Shown here one piece after another: positions 1-5,368 of a stretch of 5,368 nucleotides of DNA. A program made the translations under genes and the position numbers. The notes below the pieces were generated by a model. It was given only the letters and a program-made list of their open reading frames with translations, did not search any database and had not been told where the DNA came from. Every line of letters starts with the position of its first letter. Positions within the stretch are counted from its first letter, which is position 1. Source of the stretch: Thermotogae bacterium (GTDB taxonomy: Bacteria; Thermotogota; Thermotogae; Thermotogales; DSM-5069); assembly GCA_003641785.1 (NCBI GenBank), contig QNAO01000079.1, forward strand, positions 1-5,368. The letters are read 5' to 3'.

Positions 1-120
<120 letters not shown>

Positions 121-158
121 AAATTTAAGTGAAGGCTTGAAGCCTGACTTTTAAATTT
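121..158 (-). other. Stem-loop abutting 16S 5' end
   Basis: Read on the minus strand, AAATTTAAAAGT (158-147) can pair with ACTTAAATTT (130-121), leaving a 2-nt bulge. Inside it AGGC (145-142) pairs with GCCT (136-133) around a five-base loop. The structure ends at the base before the predicted first nucleotide of 16S. Pre-16S leaders usually carry one arm of a long processing stalk that pairs with the 16S-23S spacer. This local hairpin could compete with that stalk or serve as a processing site itself; the other side is outside the window. The outer stem is A/T-rich and may be unstable at high temperature. Confidence 0.5.
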
Positions 159-215
159 GGAACGTGTATTTTGGGACTGCTATCCACATTTCAATGACCC
201 GGAACACAAAGCATT

Positions 216-233
216 GAGTCTTCTTAAAGACTC
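216..233 (-). other. Leader hairpin GAGTCTT/AAGACTC
   Basis: A perfect 7-bp stem (233-227 with 222-216 on the minus strand) closes a TAAG loop in the middle of the rRNA leader. It is followed by AATGCTTTGTG, not a T-run, so it is not a terminator. It is probably a structural or antitermination-associated element of the leader; that role is inferred. Confidence 0.45.
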
Positions 234-302
234 CCTTTAAAGTATATGCTTCTTTTCAAGACCTAATCCGTTTTCTGATTGCCTTTTGAAAGACCGCATA
301 TC

Positions 303-331
303 ATAGTATCACCGGATTGAAATCATGTCAA
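303..331 (-). promoter_or_regulatory. rRNA operon promoter (sigma-70/SigA type)
   Basis: On the minus strand a perfect -35 box TTGACA (331-326) is followed by a 17-nt spacer and a -10 box TACTAT (308-303). TG sits one base before the -10 hexamer, giving an extended -10 element. Transcription would start near 297-295. The sequence upstream (332-400) is A/T-rich, compatible with an UP element. This is the best promoter match in the window, as expected for rRNA. The -35 box lies inside one arm of a 6-nt inverted repeat (ATGTCA 325-330 and TGACAT 354-359 on the plus strand). Confidence 0.88.
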
Positions 332-400
332 GTTACGAACAAGTAAATTATTGTGACATCGATCCTTTTTCTAATAGATATTCTTCATATCCCGACTATA

Positions 401-1105
401 TCATCCTCCCAAGTAAGCTTTTTTAACTTTTTCATCCTTCAAAAGATCTTTGCCGGTTCCCTCTAAAACAATCCTTCCTGTTTCGATCACGTATCCGTAA
501 TCAGCGATGTTCAACGCCGCATACGCGTTCTGCTCTATCAGCAAAACGGTTTTACCCTGTTCATGAATCTTTTGAATGACGTCGAACACTTCTTCAACGA
601 GCAATGGAGCGAGTCCAAGAGAAGGTTCATCTAACATGAGAAGATCTGGGCGGCTCATCAAAGCTCTACCAATAGCCAGCATCTGCTGCTCTCCTCCAGA
701 CAAGGTGCCACCCTTTTGCGAAAGTCTCTCCTCGAGCCTCGGAAAAAGTGAGAAAATCCACTTCAAATCTTCTTCTATTTCCTTTTTGTCATCTCTCTGA
801 AAAGCACCTAACATCAGGTTTTCGTAGACGGTAAGATTGGGAAAGATCCTTCTCCCTTCAGGTACCATGTTAATACCCTGTGCCACGATCTGATTTGTTG
901 GTCTATTCGTTAAATCGTTGTTTTTAAATACCACCTTGCCATCTTTCACCTTCACAAGGCCACAAATGGCCCTGAGTGTCGTGGTTTTACCGGCGCCGTT
1001 GGATCCTATCAAAGTCACTATCTTGCCCTCTTCGACAGAAAAGGAAATTCCTTTTAGAGCCTTAATTGCTCCATAATTGACTTGAAGATCTCTAACTTCG
1101 AGCAT
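401..1105 (-). CDS. livF: Branched-chain amino acid ABC transporter, ATP-binding protein LivF
   Basis: This is one of the two cytoplasmic ATPases that power uptake of leucine, isoleucine and valine through LivH/LivM. The protein is 234 aa, the usual LivF length. Walker A is GSNGAGKTT (residues 34-42), the ABC signature is LSGGEQ (135-140) and Walker B is LLMLDEP with catalytic Glu160. Two features are typical of LivF: VPEGRRIFPNLTV in the Q-loop position (Glu83 in place of Gln) and LLIEQN with Gln192 where most ABC ATPases have the switch His. The ATG at 1105 follows GGGGGG with a 5-nt spacer (AGTTT), and the gene overlaps the end of livG by 14 nt, which implies translational coupling. It is the last gene of the operon. 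No intrinsic terminator is visible in the 280 nt before the 16S gene. Confidence 0.95.
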   Translation of the reverse strand: MLEVRDLQVNYGAIKALKGISFSVEEGKIVTLIGSNGAGKTTTLRAICGLVKVKDGKVVFKNNDLTNRPTNQIVAQGINMVPEGRRIFPNLTVYENLMLGAFQRDDKKEIEEDLKWIFSLFPRLEERLSQKGGTLSGGEQQMLAIGRALMSRPDLLMLDEPSLGLAPLLVEEVFDVIQKIHEQGKTVLLIEQNAYAALNIADYGYVIETGRIVLEGTGKDLLKDEKVKKAYLGG

Positions 1106-1880
1106 AAACTCCCCCCGTTCCTAAGTACGCCTTTATAACCTCTGGGTTGTTCTGAATCTCCTCAGGTGTTCCACGTGCGATAACGGAACCGTGATCCAAC
1201 ACGGTTATTTTCTCGCAGATTCCCATGACTACCTTCATGTCATGCTCGATCAAGAGGATTGTGAGGTCAAAATCTTCTTTGATTTTCTGTATAAAGCGCA
1301 TAAGTCCAATAGTTTCTTCTGGGTTCATTCCCGCTGCAGGTTCATCAAGAAGCAGCAGTTTCGGCTGGGTCGCAAGAGCTCTTGCTATTTCAAGTTTTCT
1401 TTGATGTCCATATGGAAGGGCGCTGGCTCTCTCGTTTTTCAACTCCAATAAACCAACCGCTTTGAGCAGCTCTTCTGCTTTGGCTTCCATTTCTAATTCC
1501 TGCTTTGAATAGCCTGGTGTATCGAAAACAGCGGCAAAAATATTTGATCTCAACCGCAGGTGAAAAGCCACTTTCACGTTGTCTAAAACCGATAGTTTTG
1601 AGAACAACCTTATATTTTGAAAAGTTCTCGCAATGCCCAAAGCAGTTATTTGATGCGGCTTCTTTTGTGTAATATCTTTGTTCATAAAGATAATTTTTCC
1701 CTCTGTTGGCTTGTACACGCCTGTGATTAGATTGAAGATAGTCGTTTTCCCAGCACCATTTGGACCTATTAGACCTGCCAAATCCCCTTGAGAAAGTGAA
1801 AGAGAAAATCTATTTACCGCCACAAGTCCGCCGAATCTCTTTGTCAGATCTTCAATCTTCAGTAACTCCATAGCACTCAT
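1092..1880 (-). CDS. livG: Branched-chain amino acid ABC transporter, ATP-binding protein LivG
   Basis: This is the second ATPase of the Liv importer, expected to pair with LivF under the LivHM channel. With the chosen start it is 262 aa. Walker A is GPNGAGKTT (residues 39-47), the Q-loop is TFQNI (Gln88), the signature is the LivG-type LPYGHQRKLEIARAL (155-169), Walker B is LLLLDEP (175-181, catalytic Glu180) and the switch is IEHDM (His213). The long insert between the Q-loop and the signature is normal for LivG. The reading frame is open back to 1937, but that extension lies wholly inside livM and has no family similarity. I chose ATG 1880 because it forms an ATGA overlap with the livM stop and is preceded by purine-rich GGAAGGGAAGGAGA. 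ATG 1871 (259 aa), with AAGGAG 10 nt ahead, is an alternative start. Confidence 0.94.
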   Translation of the reverse strand: MSAMELLKIEDLTKRFGGLVAVNRFSLSLSQGDLAGLIGPNGAGKTTIFNLITGVYKPTEGKIIFMNKDITQKKPHQITALGIARTFQNIRLFSKLSVLDNVKVAFHLRLRSNIFAAVFDTPGYSKQELEMEAKAEELLKAVGLLELKNERASALPYGHQRKLEIARALATQPKLLLLDEPAAGMNPEETIGLMRFIQKIKEDFDLTILLIEHDMKVVMGICEKITVLDHGSVIARGTPEEIQNNPEVIKAYLGTGGVYARS

Positions 1881-2932
1881 TCTCCTTCCCTTCCTCTGGA
1901 TGGCCGTCCCTTGAAAAATGATATGAATCCTTCCCACGAAAATTCTCTATCTCCGATTATCCCGCGTCTGAAAAACAGAACCGCTATCATGAGAATTATG
2001 GAGAAGATCAGCATCCTCATACCTGGAATGCCTGGGATCGTTATTCCAAAGAAATTCATTGGAACTTCTACAGCTCGGAGCAATTCCATGAGAAATGCCA
2101 TAGCGGCGCCCATTATAACTGTCCCGGTGATACTGCCAAGGCCACCCAAAAGGACTATGAGAACTATCTGAAATGTCAGAAATATGTTGAACGCGTTGGG
2201 ATCAATTGTCATGACCAAACTGCCCAGAAGGCCTCCCGCTATTCCTGCGAAAAATGCACCCACCACAAAAGCAAGCGTTTTGTGATATAACAAATTCACA
2301 CCCATTGCTTCGGCCGCGGACTCATCGTCTCTGATGGCTTTCAGAGCTCTTCCATAACTCGAATCGATGAGTCTCTTTATGAAGAAAATCGTGAATATGG
2401 CCCAACCCCAGCTCCACCACAAATTCGTGTATGTGGGCAAGCCTTTAAGTCCAAGTGGGCCATTGGTAACACTCTGAAGGTTGTTGAACAGTACTCTTAT
2501 TATTTCAGAGAAACCATATGTCACTATGGCAAGGTAATCCCCCTTTACCCTCAAGCAAGGTGCTCCCACAAGGAATCCAGCACCCGCTGCTAAAAGACCT
2601 CCTATCAAGAGAGCAGGGAAAAACGGCATCTGAATTTCACTGAGAGGCCAGATCAAGGGTTTGATGAAGAAATTCATTGCCTTTAGTTGAGGGGACATAT
2701 AAAGCAAAGCAGAGGCATAAGCACCAATGGCCATAAAACCGGCGTGTCCCAAAGAAAATTGACCAGTGAAGCCATTTATTAGGTTCAAGCTCACGCCCAA
2801 GATCACATATATGGCCGCAACATTAAGGATACGAATTATGTAGGCGTCAAGGCTATTTTGCGCAACGTAGATGAACAAGAAGAACAAACTTACCGCGACT
2901 ACCGTTAGCCAGAAGGATCTTTTTTTATACAC
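1877..2932 (-). CDS. livM: Branched-chain amino acid ABC transporter, permease LivM
   Basis: This is an inner-membrane permease of the LivHM family (BPD_transp_2) that forms the translocation channel with LivH. It is 351 aa with about nine or ten hydrophobic segments, starting with one at residues 8-24. Family landmarks in order are LNLINGFTGQFSLGHAGF (49-66), RVKGDYLAIVTYGFSEI (128-144), a cytoplasmic coupling loop GRALKAIRDDESAAEAMGV (194-212) that should contact the ATPases, and VLIVLLGGLGSITG (257-270). The C-terminal tail (about 322-351) is charged. The start is GTG at 2932; its Shine-Dalgarno AGGGGGA overlaps the livH stop codon 11 nt upstream, and no other plausible start exists before residue 68. 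The stop overlaps the livG start (ATGA). Confidence 0.94.
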   Translation of the reverse strand: MYKKRSFWLTVVAVSLFFLFIYVAQNSLDAYIIRILNVAAIYVILGVSLNLINGFTGQFSLGHAGFMAIGAYASALLYMSPQLKAMNFFIKPLIWPLSEIQMPFFPALLIGGLLAAGAGFLVGAPCLRVKGDYLAIVTYGFSEIIRVLFNNLQSVTNGPLGLKGLPTYTNLWWSWGWAIFTIFFIKRLIDSSYGRALKAIRDDESAAEAMGVNLLYHKTLAFVVGAFFAGIAGGLLGSLVMTIDPNAFNIFLTFQIVLIVLLGGLGSITGTVIMGAAMAFLMELLRAVEVPMNFFGITIPGIPGMRMLIFSIILMIAVLFFRRGIIGDREFSWEGFISFFKGRPSRGREGE

Positions 2933-2943
2933 GCAGATTCCCC

Positions 2944-3822
2944 CTATGCTTCTCCAAAAAGTCCTGTGGGTTTAAACAAGAGTATGAGCACAAGCGCGAC
3001 AAAAATGAAGGCATCTTTGTAGCCTGCCATGTTTGGCATGAAAGCCACCATCAAAATTGTGAGCAGACCTATTGAAAAACCACCGATCATTGCACCTTTT
3101 ATACTTCCTATCCCACCAATTATCGCCGCGGTGAAGGCTCTCCATCCGGGGAAAACACCCATGAAAGGCCATATTTGAGGATATCGAAGAGCCCAAAATA
3201 TGGCGCTAATGGCCGCGAGCCCTGAACCCACCGCAAATGTAAACGAAATTGTCTTGTCTACATTTATTCCCATCAGCTTAGCTGTATCAAAATCATGAGC
3301 AAGTGCTCTCATCGCCAGACCCATCTTCGTTTTGTACACCAGGTAGTTCAGGAACAACAAGGCTCCAACTGACACAATAACAGTGACTATGCTAACCAGT
3401 TGAATCCTCACATTGGCAATTGTTATGGTTTTGATCAAAACTTCAGGCTGGTAAAACGGTTTCTGTCTACCTCCAAAGACAACCACAGCGAAGTTTTCCA
3501 ACAGAAATGACATACCTATTGCAGAGCAAAGCGAAGATATCCTTGGAGCGTTCCTGAGAGGTCTGTACGCAACTTTTTCTACACCCATTCCGAGCAAAAT
3601 TGTGAGAAATATCGCAATAGCAAAAGCCAACCACCAAGGGAAAGAAAACAGGGTAATACCGTAGAAGACAAAAAAGGTGGCCATCATAAAAATATCACCG
3701 TGTGCAAAATTCACGAGTTTGACAACTCCATAAACAAGAGTGTACCCTATGGCAACAAGTGCAAACACAAACCCCAAAGCAGCTCCGTTAACCAAATGTT
3801 GGAGAAACAAAATCCATGTCAT
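2944..3822 (-). CDS. livH: Branched-chain amino acid ABC transporter, permease LivH
   Basis: This is the partner permease of LivM in the inner membrane. It is 292 aa, the usual LivH length, with about eight hydrophobic segments. Diagnostic stretches are ALVAIGYTLVYGVVKLVNFAHGDIF (21-45), the loop VEKVAYRPLRNAPRISSL (81-98), the coupling loop GLAMRALAHDFDTAKLMGI (168-186) and FTAAIIGGIGSIKGAMIGG (230-248), all highly conserved in LivH. The ATG at 3822 has a strong ribosome-binding site, GGAGGTG with a 5-nt spacer. It is the first gene after the stem-loop behind livK and is followed 11 nt later by livM. Confidence 0.95.
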   Translation of the reverse strand: MTWILFLQHLVNGAALGFVFALVAIGYTLVYGVVKLVNFAHGDIFMMATFFVFYGITLFSFPWWLAFAIAIFLTILLGMGVEKVAYRPLRNAPRISSLCSAIGMSFLLENFAVVVFGGRQKPFYQPEVLIKTITIANVRIQLVSIVTVIVSVGALLFLNYLVYKTKMGLAMRALAHDFDTAKLMGINVDKTISFTFAVGSGLAAISAIFWALRYPQIWPFMGVFPGWRAFTAAIIGGIGSIKGAMIGGFSIGLLTILMVAFMPNMAGYKDAFIFVALVLILLFKPTGLFGEA

Positions 3823-3850
3823 GCTGCCACCTCCGACTTGTTTTTAGAAG

Positions 3851-3889
3851 TGTGAGCCCGAAATCGGGCTCACACATATCGGGCTCACA
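3851..3889 (-). other. livK-livH intergenic stem-loop with extra direct-repeat arm
   Basis: On the minus strand TGTGAGCCCG occurs twice in direct orientation (3889-3880 and 3874-3865), followed by its exact complement CGGGCTCACA (3860-3851). The proximal pair gives a perfect 10-bp stem with an ATTT loop. The distal copy could pair instead with the same right arm, giving a larger-loop alternative, and it includes the TGA stop of livK. The sequence after the stem is CTTCTAAAAAC, which has no T-run, so it does not look like a full intrinsic terminator. In binding-protein operons such a hairpin commonly protects the 3' end of the upstream message or partly blocks downstream transcription, giving excess binding protein. 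That role is inferred here. Confidence 0.75.
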
Positions 3890-5009
3890 TTGCTGGCCGC
3901 ACAGTGGTTACATAAATGAACTGTCCATTCTTAACTCCCTTGATAACAGCGTCTTTCACGGCATCTCCGTTCTCGTTCAACGTTATAATTCCCGTTGCTC
4001 CTTCGAAACCAACAGTAGCAGCAAGGGCATCTCTGATTGCCTTTGGATCATCTGAGCCGGCTCGCTTTATCGCATCCACAACGAGCATATATGCGTCATA
4101 TCCAAGAGCTGCAAAAGCGCTCGGTGGCTTCCCATACTTTTCTTGGAACGCTTTCACAAATTCCGCGGCTTTTTTCGTTGTCAGCGCTTCAGCGTCAAAG
4201 TGCGTGCTGAAATAGCTTCCTTCAACAGCATCGCCGCCCACTTCTAAGAATTCTGGAGCTTCCCAGGTGTCACCTCCAAGGAAAACGTTGTCCATTCCAA
4301 GCTCCCGTGCCTGCTTTATTATGAGAGCCGCGTCACCATAAGCTGCTGCTGGGATGAATATAGCATCAGGATTTTTACTGTTAGCATACGTCAGTTGAGC
4401 TGTGAAGTCTTGATCACCAGTTTGATATGAAATTACACCGAGCACTGCCTTTTTGTTGTTTGTGAGTTTTTTGAAAGCTTCTTGGAAATAGTAAGACAGT
4501 CCCACAGAGTAGTCAGAGGCAATATCTTGTATCACAACGGCTGTTTTGGCGTTGAGTTTTTCCACTGCAAACTGAGCCATAACAGTACCCTGGAACGGAT
4601 CAATGAAGCAAACCCTGAAAGCATACGGCTTGCCAAGAGTAACAAGTGGATTTGTGGGCGAGCATCCAACCATTGGTACGCCCGCTTTGTTTGCAACTTC
4701 ACTTCCAGGGATAGCCACAGCGCTTCCATAGCTACCTACGATTGCAACAGCCTTGTGGTACTCGATCAATCTCGAGACAGCGTTCGCCGCTTCAACTTTT
4801 TCACTCTTGTTGTCGACCAAAACCATCTCAATTGGCCGTCCCAGAACTTCTTTCACCTGCTCGTAAGCAAGATTGATCCCTTCCATCGTCATTTGGCCGC
4901 CAGCAGCGTATGGACCTGTCATAGGTTCGTAAACGCCAATCACTATGGGATTTTCTGCCAACAAAATCCCACTAATAACCACTGCTAAAACAATCAACAA
5001 CTTTTTCAT
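3885..5009 (-). CDS. livK: Branched-chain amino acid ABC transporter, substrate-binding protein LivK
   Basis: This is the exported receptor that captures branched-chain amino acids (or related amino acids) and delivers them to LivHM. It is 374 aa, a Peripla_BP_6/type I periplasmic binding fold. The N-terminus MKKLLIVLAVVISGILLA is a signal peptide with a likely signal peptidase I cut after Ala18. No lipobox Cys is present, so it is not a lipoprotein. Family stretches are IGVYEPMTGPYA (24-35), VGSYGSAVAIPGSEVA (91-106), TNPLVTLGKPYAFRV (119-133), ASDYSVG (164-170) and GYDAYMLVVDAI (303-314). Only two cysteines occur in the protein (116 and 134). The ATG at 5009 is chosen because GGGGGAGGTG (5025-5016) lies 6 nt before it; an in-frame GTG at 5018 would fall inside that ribosome-binding site. 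The exact substrate range cannot be read from sequence. Confidence 0.95.
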   Translation of the reverse strand: MKKLLIVLAVVISGILLAENPIVIGVYEPMTGPYAAGGQMTMEGINLAYEQVKEVLGRPIEMVLVDNKSEKVEAANAVSRLIEYHKAVAIVGSYGSAVAIPGSEVANKAGVPMVGCSPTNPLVTLGKPYAFRVCFIDPFQGTVMAQFAVEKLNAKTAVVIQDIASDYSVGLSYYFQEAFKKLTNNKKAVLGVISYQTGDQDFTAQLTYANSKNPDAIFIPAAAYGDAALIIKQARELGMDNVFLGGDTWEAPEFLEVGGDAVEGSYFSTHFDAEALTTKKAAEFVKAFQEKYGKPPSAFAALGYDAYMLVVDAIKRAGSDDPKAIRDALAATVGFEGATGIITLNENGDAVKDAVIKGVKNGQFIYVTTVRPAM

Positions 5010-5015
5010 ACACAG

Positions 5016-5025
5016 CACCTCCCCC
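5016..5025 (-). promoter_or_regulatory. livK ribosome-binding site
   Basis: GGGGGAGGTG on the minus strand is a near-perfect Shine-Dalgarno, ending 6 nt before the ATG at 5009. It settles the livK start in favour of MKKLL over the upstream in-frame GTG. It directly follows the TAG of a possible leader ORF. Confidence 0.85.
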
Positions 5026-5093
5026 TAAGTAGTGTGCAATTTATTGTTAACATCCCGAACTTGTTCTTTGCTTAAAATAATGTTACTCACCAT
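5025..5093 (-). CDS. Possible 22-aa leader ORF upstream of livK
   Basis: An ATG at 5093 opens 22 codons (MVSNIILSKEQVRDVNNKLH plus two Thr) ending in TAG at 5027-5025, immediately before the livK Shine-Dalgarno. Seven of 22 residues are Leu, Ile or Val, including an Ile-Ile-Leu run. It has no ribosome-binding site of its own, but the predicted livK transcription start lies at about the same base, so it could be read as a leaderless message. No terminator/antiterminator pair is evident after it, so classical attenuation is not supported. An open frame of this length is quite likely by chance; this is a candidate only. Confidence 0.2.
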   Translation of the reverse strand: MVSNIILSKEQVRDVNNKLHTT

Positions 5094-5099
5094 TTTATA

Positions 5100-5129
5100 A
5101 ATATATCACACAGTCCCAGTAAAAAACAA
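5100..5129 (-). promoter_or_regulatory. Candidate liv operon promoter
   Basis: On the minus strand TTGTTT (5129-5124) is followed by an 18-nt spacer and TATATT (5105-5100). TG one base before the hexamer gives an extended -10. Transcription would start near 5094-5092, leaving a livK leader of about 85 nt. The -10 region overlaps one arm of an imperfect inverted repeat (ATCACACAG at 5105-5113 and CTGTGCATGTGAT at 5137-5149 on the plus strand), a possible operator. An alternative reading (TTTACT, then TTATAA shifted downstream) cannot be excluded. The other features of this 290-nt divergent region are a GAACTTGTTC palindrome at 5057-5066 and a wide inverted pair TAACAT (5048-5053)/ATGTTA (5080-5085). 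Confidence 0.5.
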
Positions 5130-5299
5130 ACTATTGCTGTGCATGTGATTCGACTTTCTTTATTATCCTTCTGTGACTTTGTGTAGTCTTTTTTTAACAT
5201 CTAATTTTGTGAAGTGCAGTGCTTGAATGTATCGAAGTTATCTATGAAGAGTAGATCTTTTGTTTTCAACTGTGTAAAATATGAACTGGGGTGATGAAA

Positions 5300-5368
5300 G
5301 TGATCGATATAAGAAGCGACACCGTTACAACTCCAACAGAGGAGATGCGAAAGGCTATGTACACAGCT
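5300..5368 (+). CDS. ltaE: Low-specificity L-threonine aldolase, N-terminus (partial)
   Basis: These are the first 23 codons of a gene that continues beyond the right edge. The encoded start, MIDIRSDTVT followed by TPTEEMRKAM, matches the highly conserved N-terminus of PLP-dependent threonine aldolases (RSDTVTxPTxxMRxAM), including my recollection of the Thermotoga maritima enzyme. The family splits L-threonine or L-allo-threonine into glycine and acetaldehyde in the cytoplasm. GTG 5300 is chosen because GGGGTGA (5288-5294) lies 5 nt upstream and the protein then begins at the conserved Met-Ile-Asp. ATG 5294 would add two residues (Met-Lys) and has a poor ribosome-binding site. It is transcribed divergently from liv. 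Its promoter is not clear; TAAAAT at 5275-5280 is a possible -10 without a good -35. Confidence 0.85.
   Translation, partial: MIDIRSDTVTTPTEEMRKAMYTA

Larger units (their letters stand above)
121..296 (-). other. rRNA operon leader (transcribed 5' region of pre-16S)
   Basis: About 175 nt separate the predicted transcription start (near 297-295) from 16S nucleotide 1. No coding sequence is apparent. The stretch contains two local hairpins (listed separately) and three related GGTC-led motifs: GGTCTTTCAAAA (295-284), GGTCTTGAAAAG (263-252) and GGTCATTGAAAT (199-188). The first two each match about 8 of 12 positions of the E. coli boxA antitermination element TGCTCTTTAACA. The first lies almost at the transcription start, so the second is the better boxA candidate. 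Assignment as rRNA leader rests on the promoter upstream and the 16S gene downstream; the antitermination role is inferred. Confidence 0.75.

Noticed and set aside
401..1105. LivF has Glu in the Q-loop position and Gln instead of the switch His
   Set aside because: Both substitutions (VPEGR and LLIEQN) are normal for the LivF subfamily and do not suggest a dead ATPase.
1092..1937. livG reading frame open 19 codons further upstream to 1937
   Set aside because: The extension lies inside livM, has no LivG family similarity, and the ATGA overlap at 1880 is a standard coupled start.
3851..3874. Intrinsic terminator ending the livK transcript
   Set aside because: The stem is strong but is followed by CTTCTAAAAAC instead of a T-run, and tightly coupled livHMGF follow with no other clear promoter; attenuation or stabilisation is more likely.
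4482..4988. 168-codon plus-strand open frame opposite livK
   Set aside because: It lies fully antisense to a well-supported gene, has no recognisable domain and no ribosome-binding site; it is a shadow of livK codon usage. The other plus-strand frames opposite livF, livG, livM and livK are rejected for the same reason.
5057..5066. LexA/SOS box
   Set aside because: The Gram-positive LexA box is GAAC-N4-GTTC; here the half-sites are only two bases apart, and a transport operon is not an expected SOS target.
5175..5195. Possible plus-strand intrinsic terminator, GACT/AGTC stem followed by seven T
   Set aside because: The stem is only 4 bp with a 6-nt loop and no gene ends just upstream on the plus strand; it would not be stable in a thermophile.
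5275..5280. TAAAAT as -10 box for the threonine aldolase gene
   Set aside because: No acceptable -35 lies 16-18 nt upstream; kept only as a remark in the gene entry.

Overview
The window comes from a bacterium of the Thermotogales, most likely Pseudothermotoga or a close relative. The strongest clue is the 5' end of a 16S rRNA gene at the left edge (minus strand), with the Thermotoga-type opening 'GGAGGGTTTGATCCTGGCTCAGGGTGAACG' region and a short UUCG-capped V1 helix. The branched-chain amino acid transporter proteins and the threonine aldolase start also resemble Thermotogales versions. The genus is inferred from memory of the sequences, not from a search.

Layout, left to right. 1-120: 5' end of 16S rRNA on the minus strand, cut by the window edge. 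121-400: rRNA promoter and leader (minus strand), with a TTGACA/17/TACTAT promoter and at least two local hairpins. 401-5009: a complete five-gene branched-chain amino acid ABC transporter operon on the minus strand, transcribed livK-livH-livM-livG-livF (right to left). 5010-5299: divergent intergenic region with a candidate livK promoter, a possible 22-codon leader ORF and the upstream region of the next gene. 5300-5368: first 23 codons of a low-specificity L-threonine aldolase on the plus strand, cut by the window edge.

The five liv genes form one complete importer. LivK is the exported binding protein, LivH and LivM are the two membrane permeases, and LivG and LivF are the two cytoplasmic ATPases. 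The genes are tightly packed: a 62-nt gap after livK, an 11-nt gap between livH and livM, a 4-nt ATGA overlap for livM/livG and a 14-nt overlap for livG/livF. This implies one mRNA with translational coupling. The only sizeable gap, after livK, holds a strong stem-loop, which fits the usual need for more binding protein than membrane parts.

I found no mobile element, CRISPR array, tRNA gene or novel defence or biosynthetic system. The points worth a second look are all regulatory: the repeat-rich stem-loop after livK, the possible leader ORF before livK, the liv operon running toward the rRNA operon without a visible terminator, and the structured rRNA leader.
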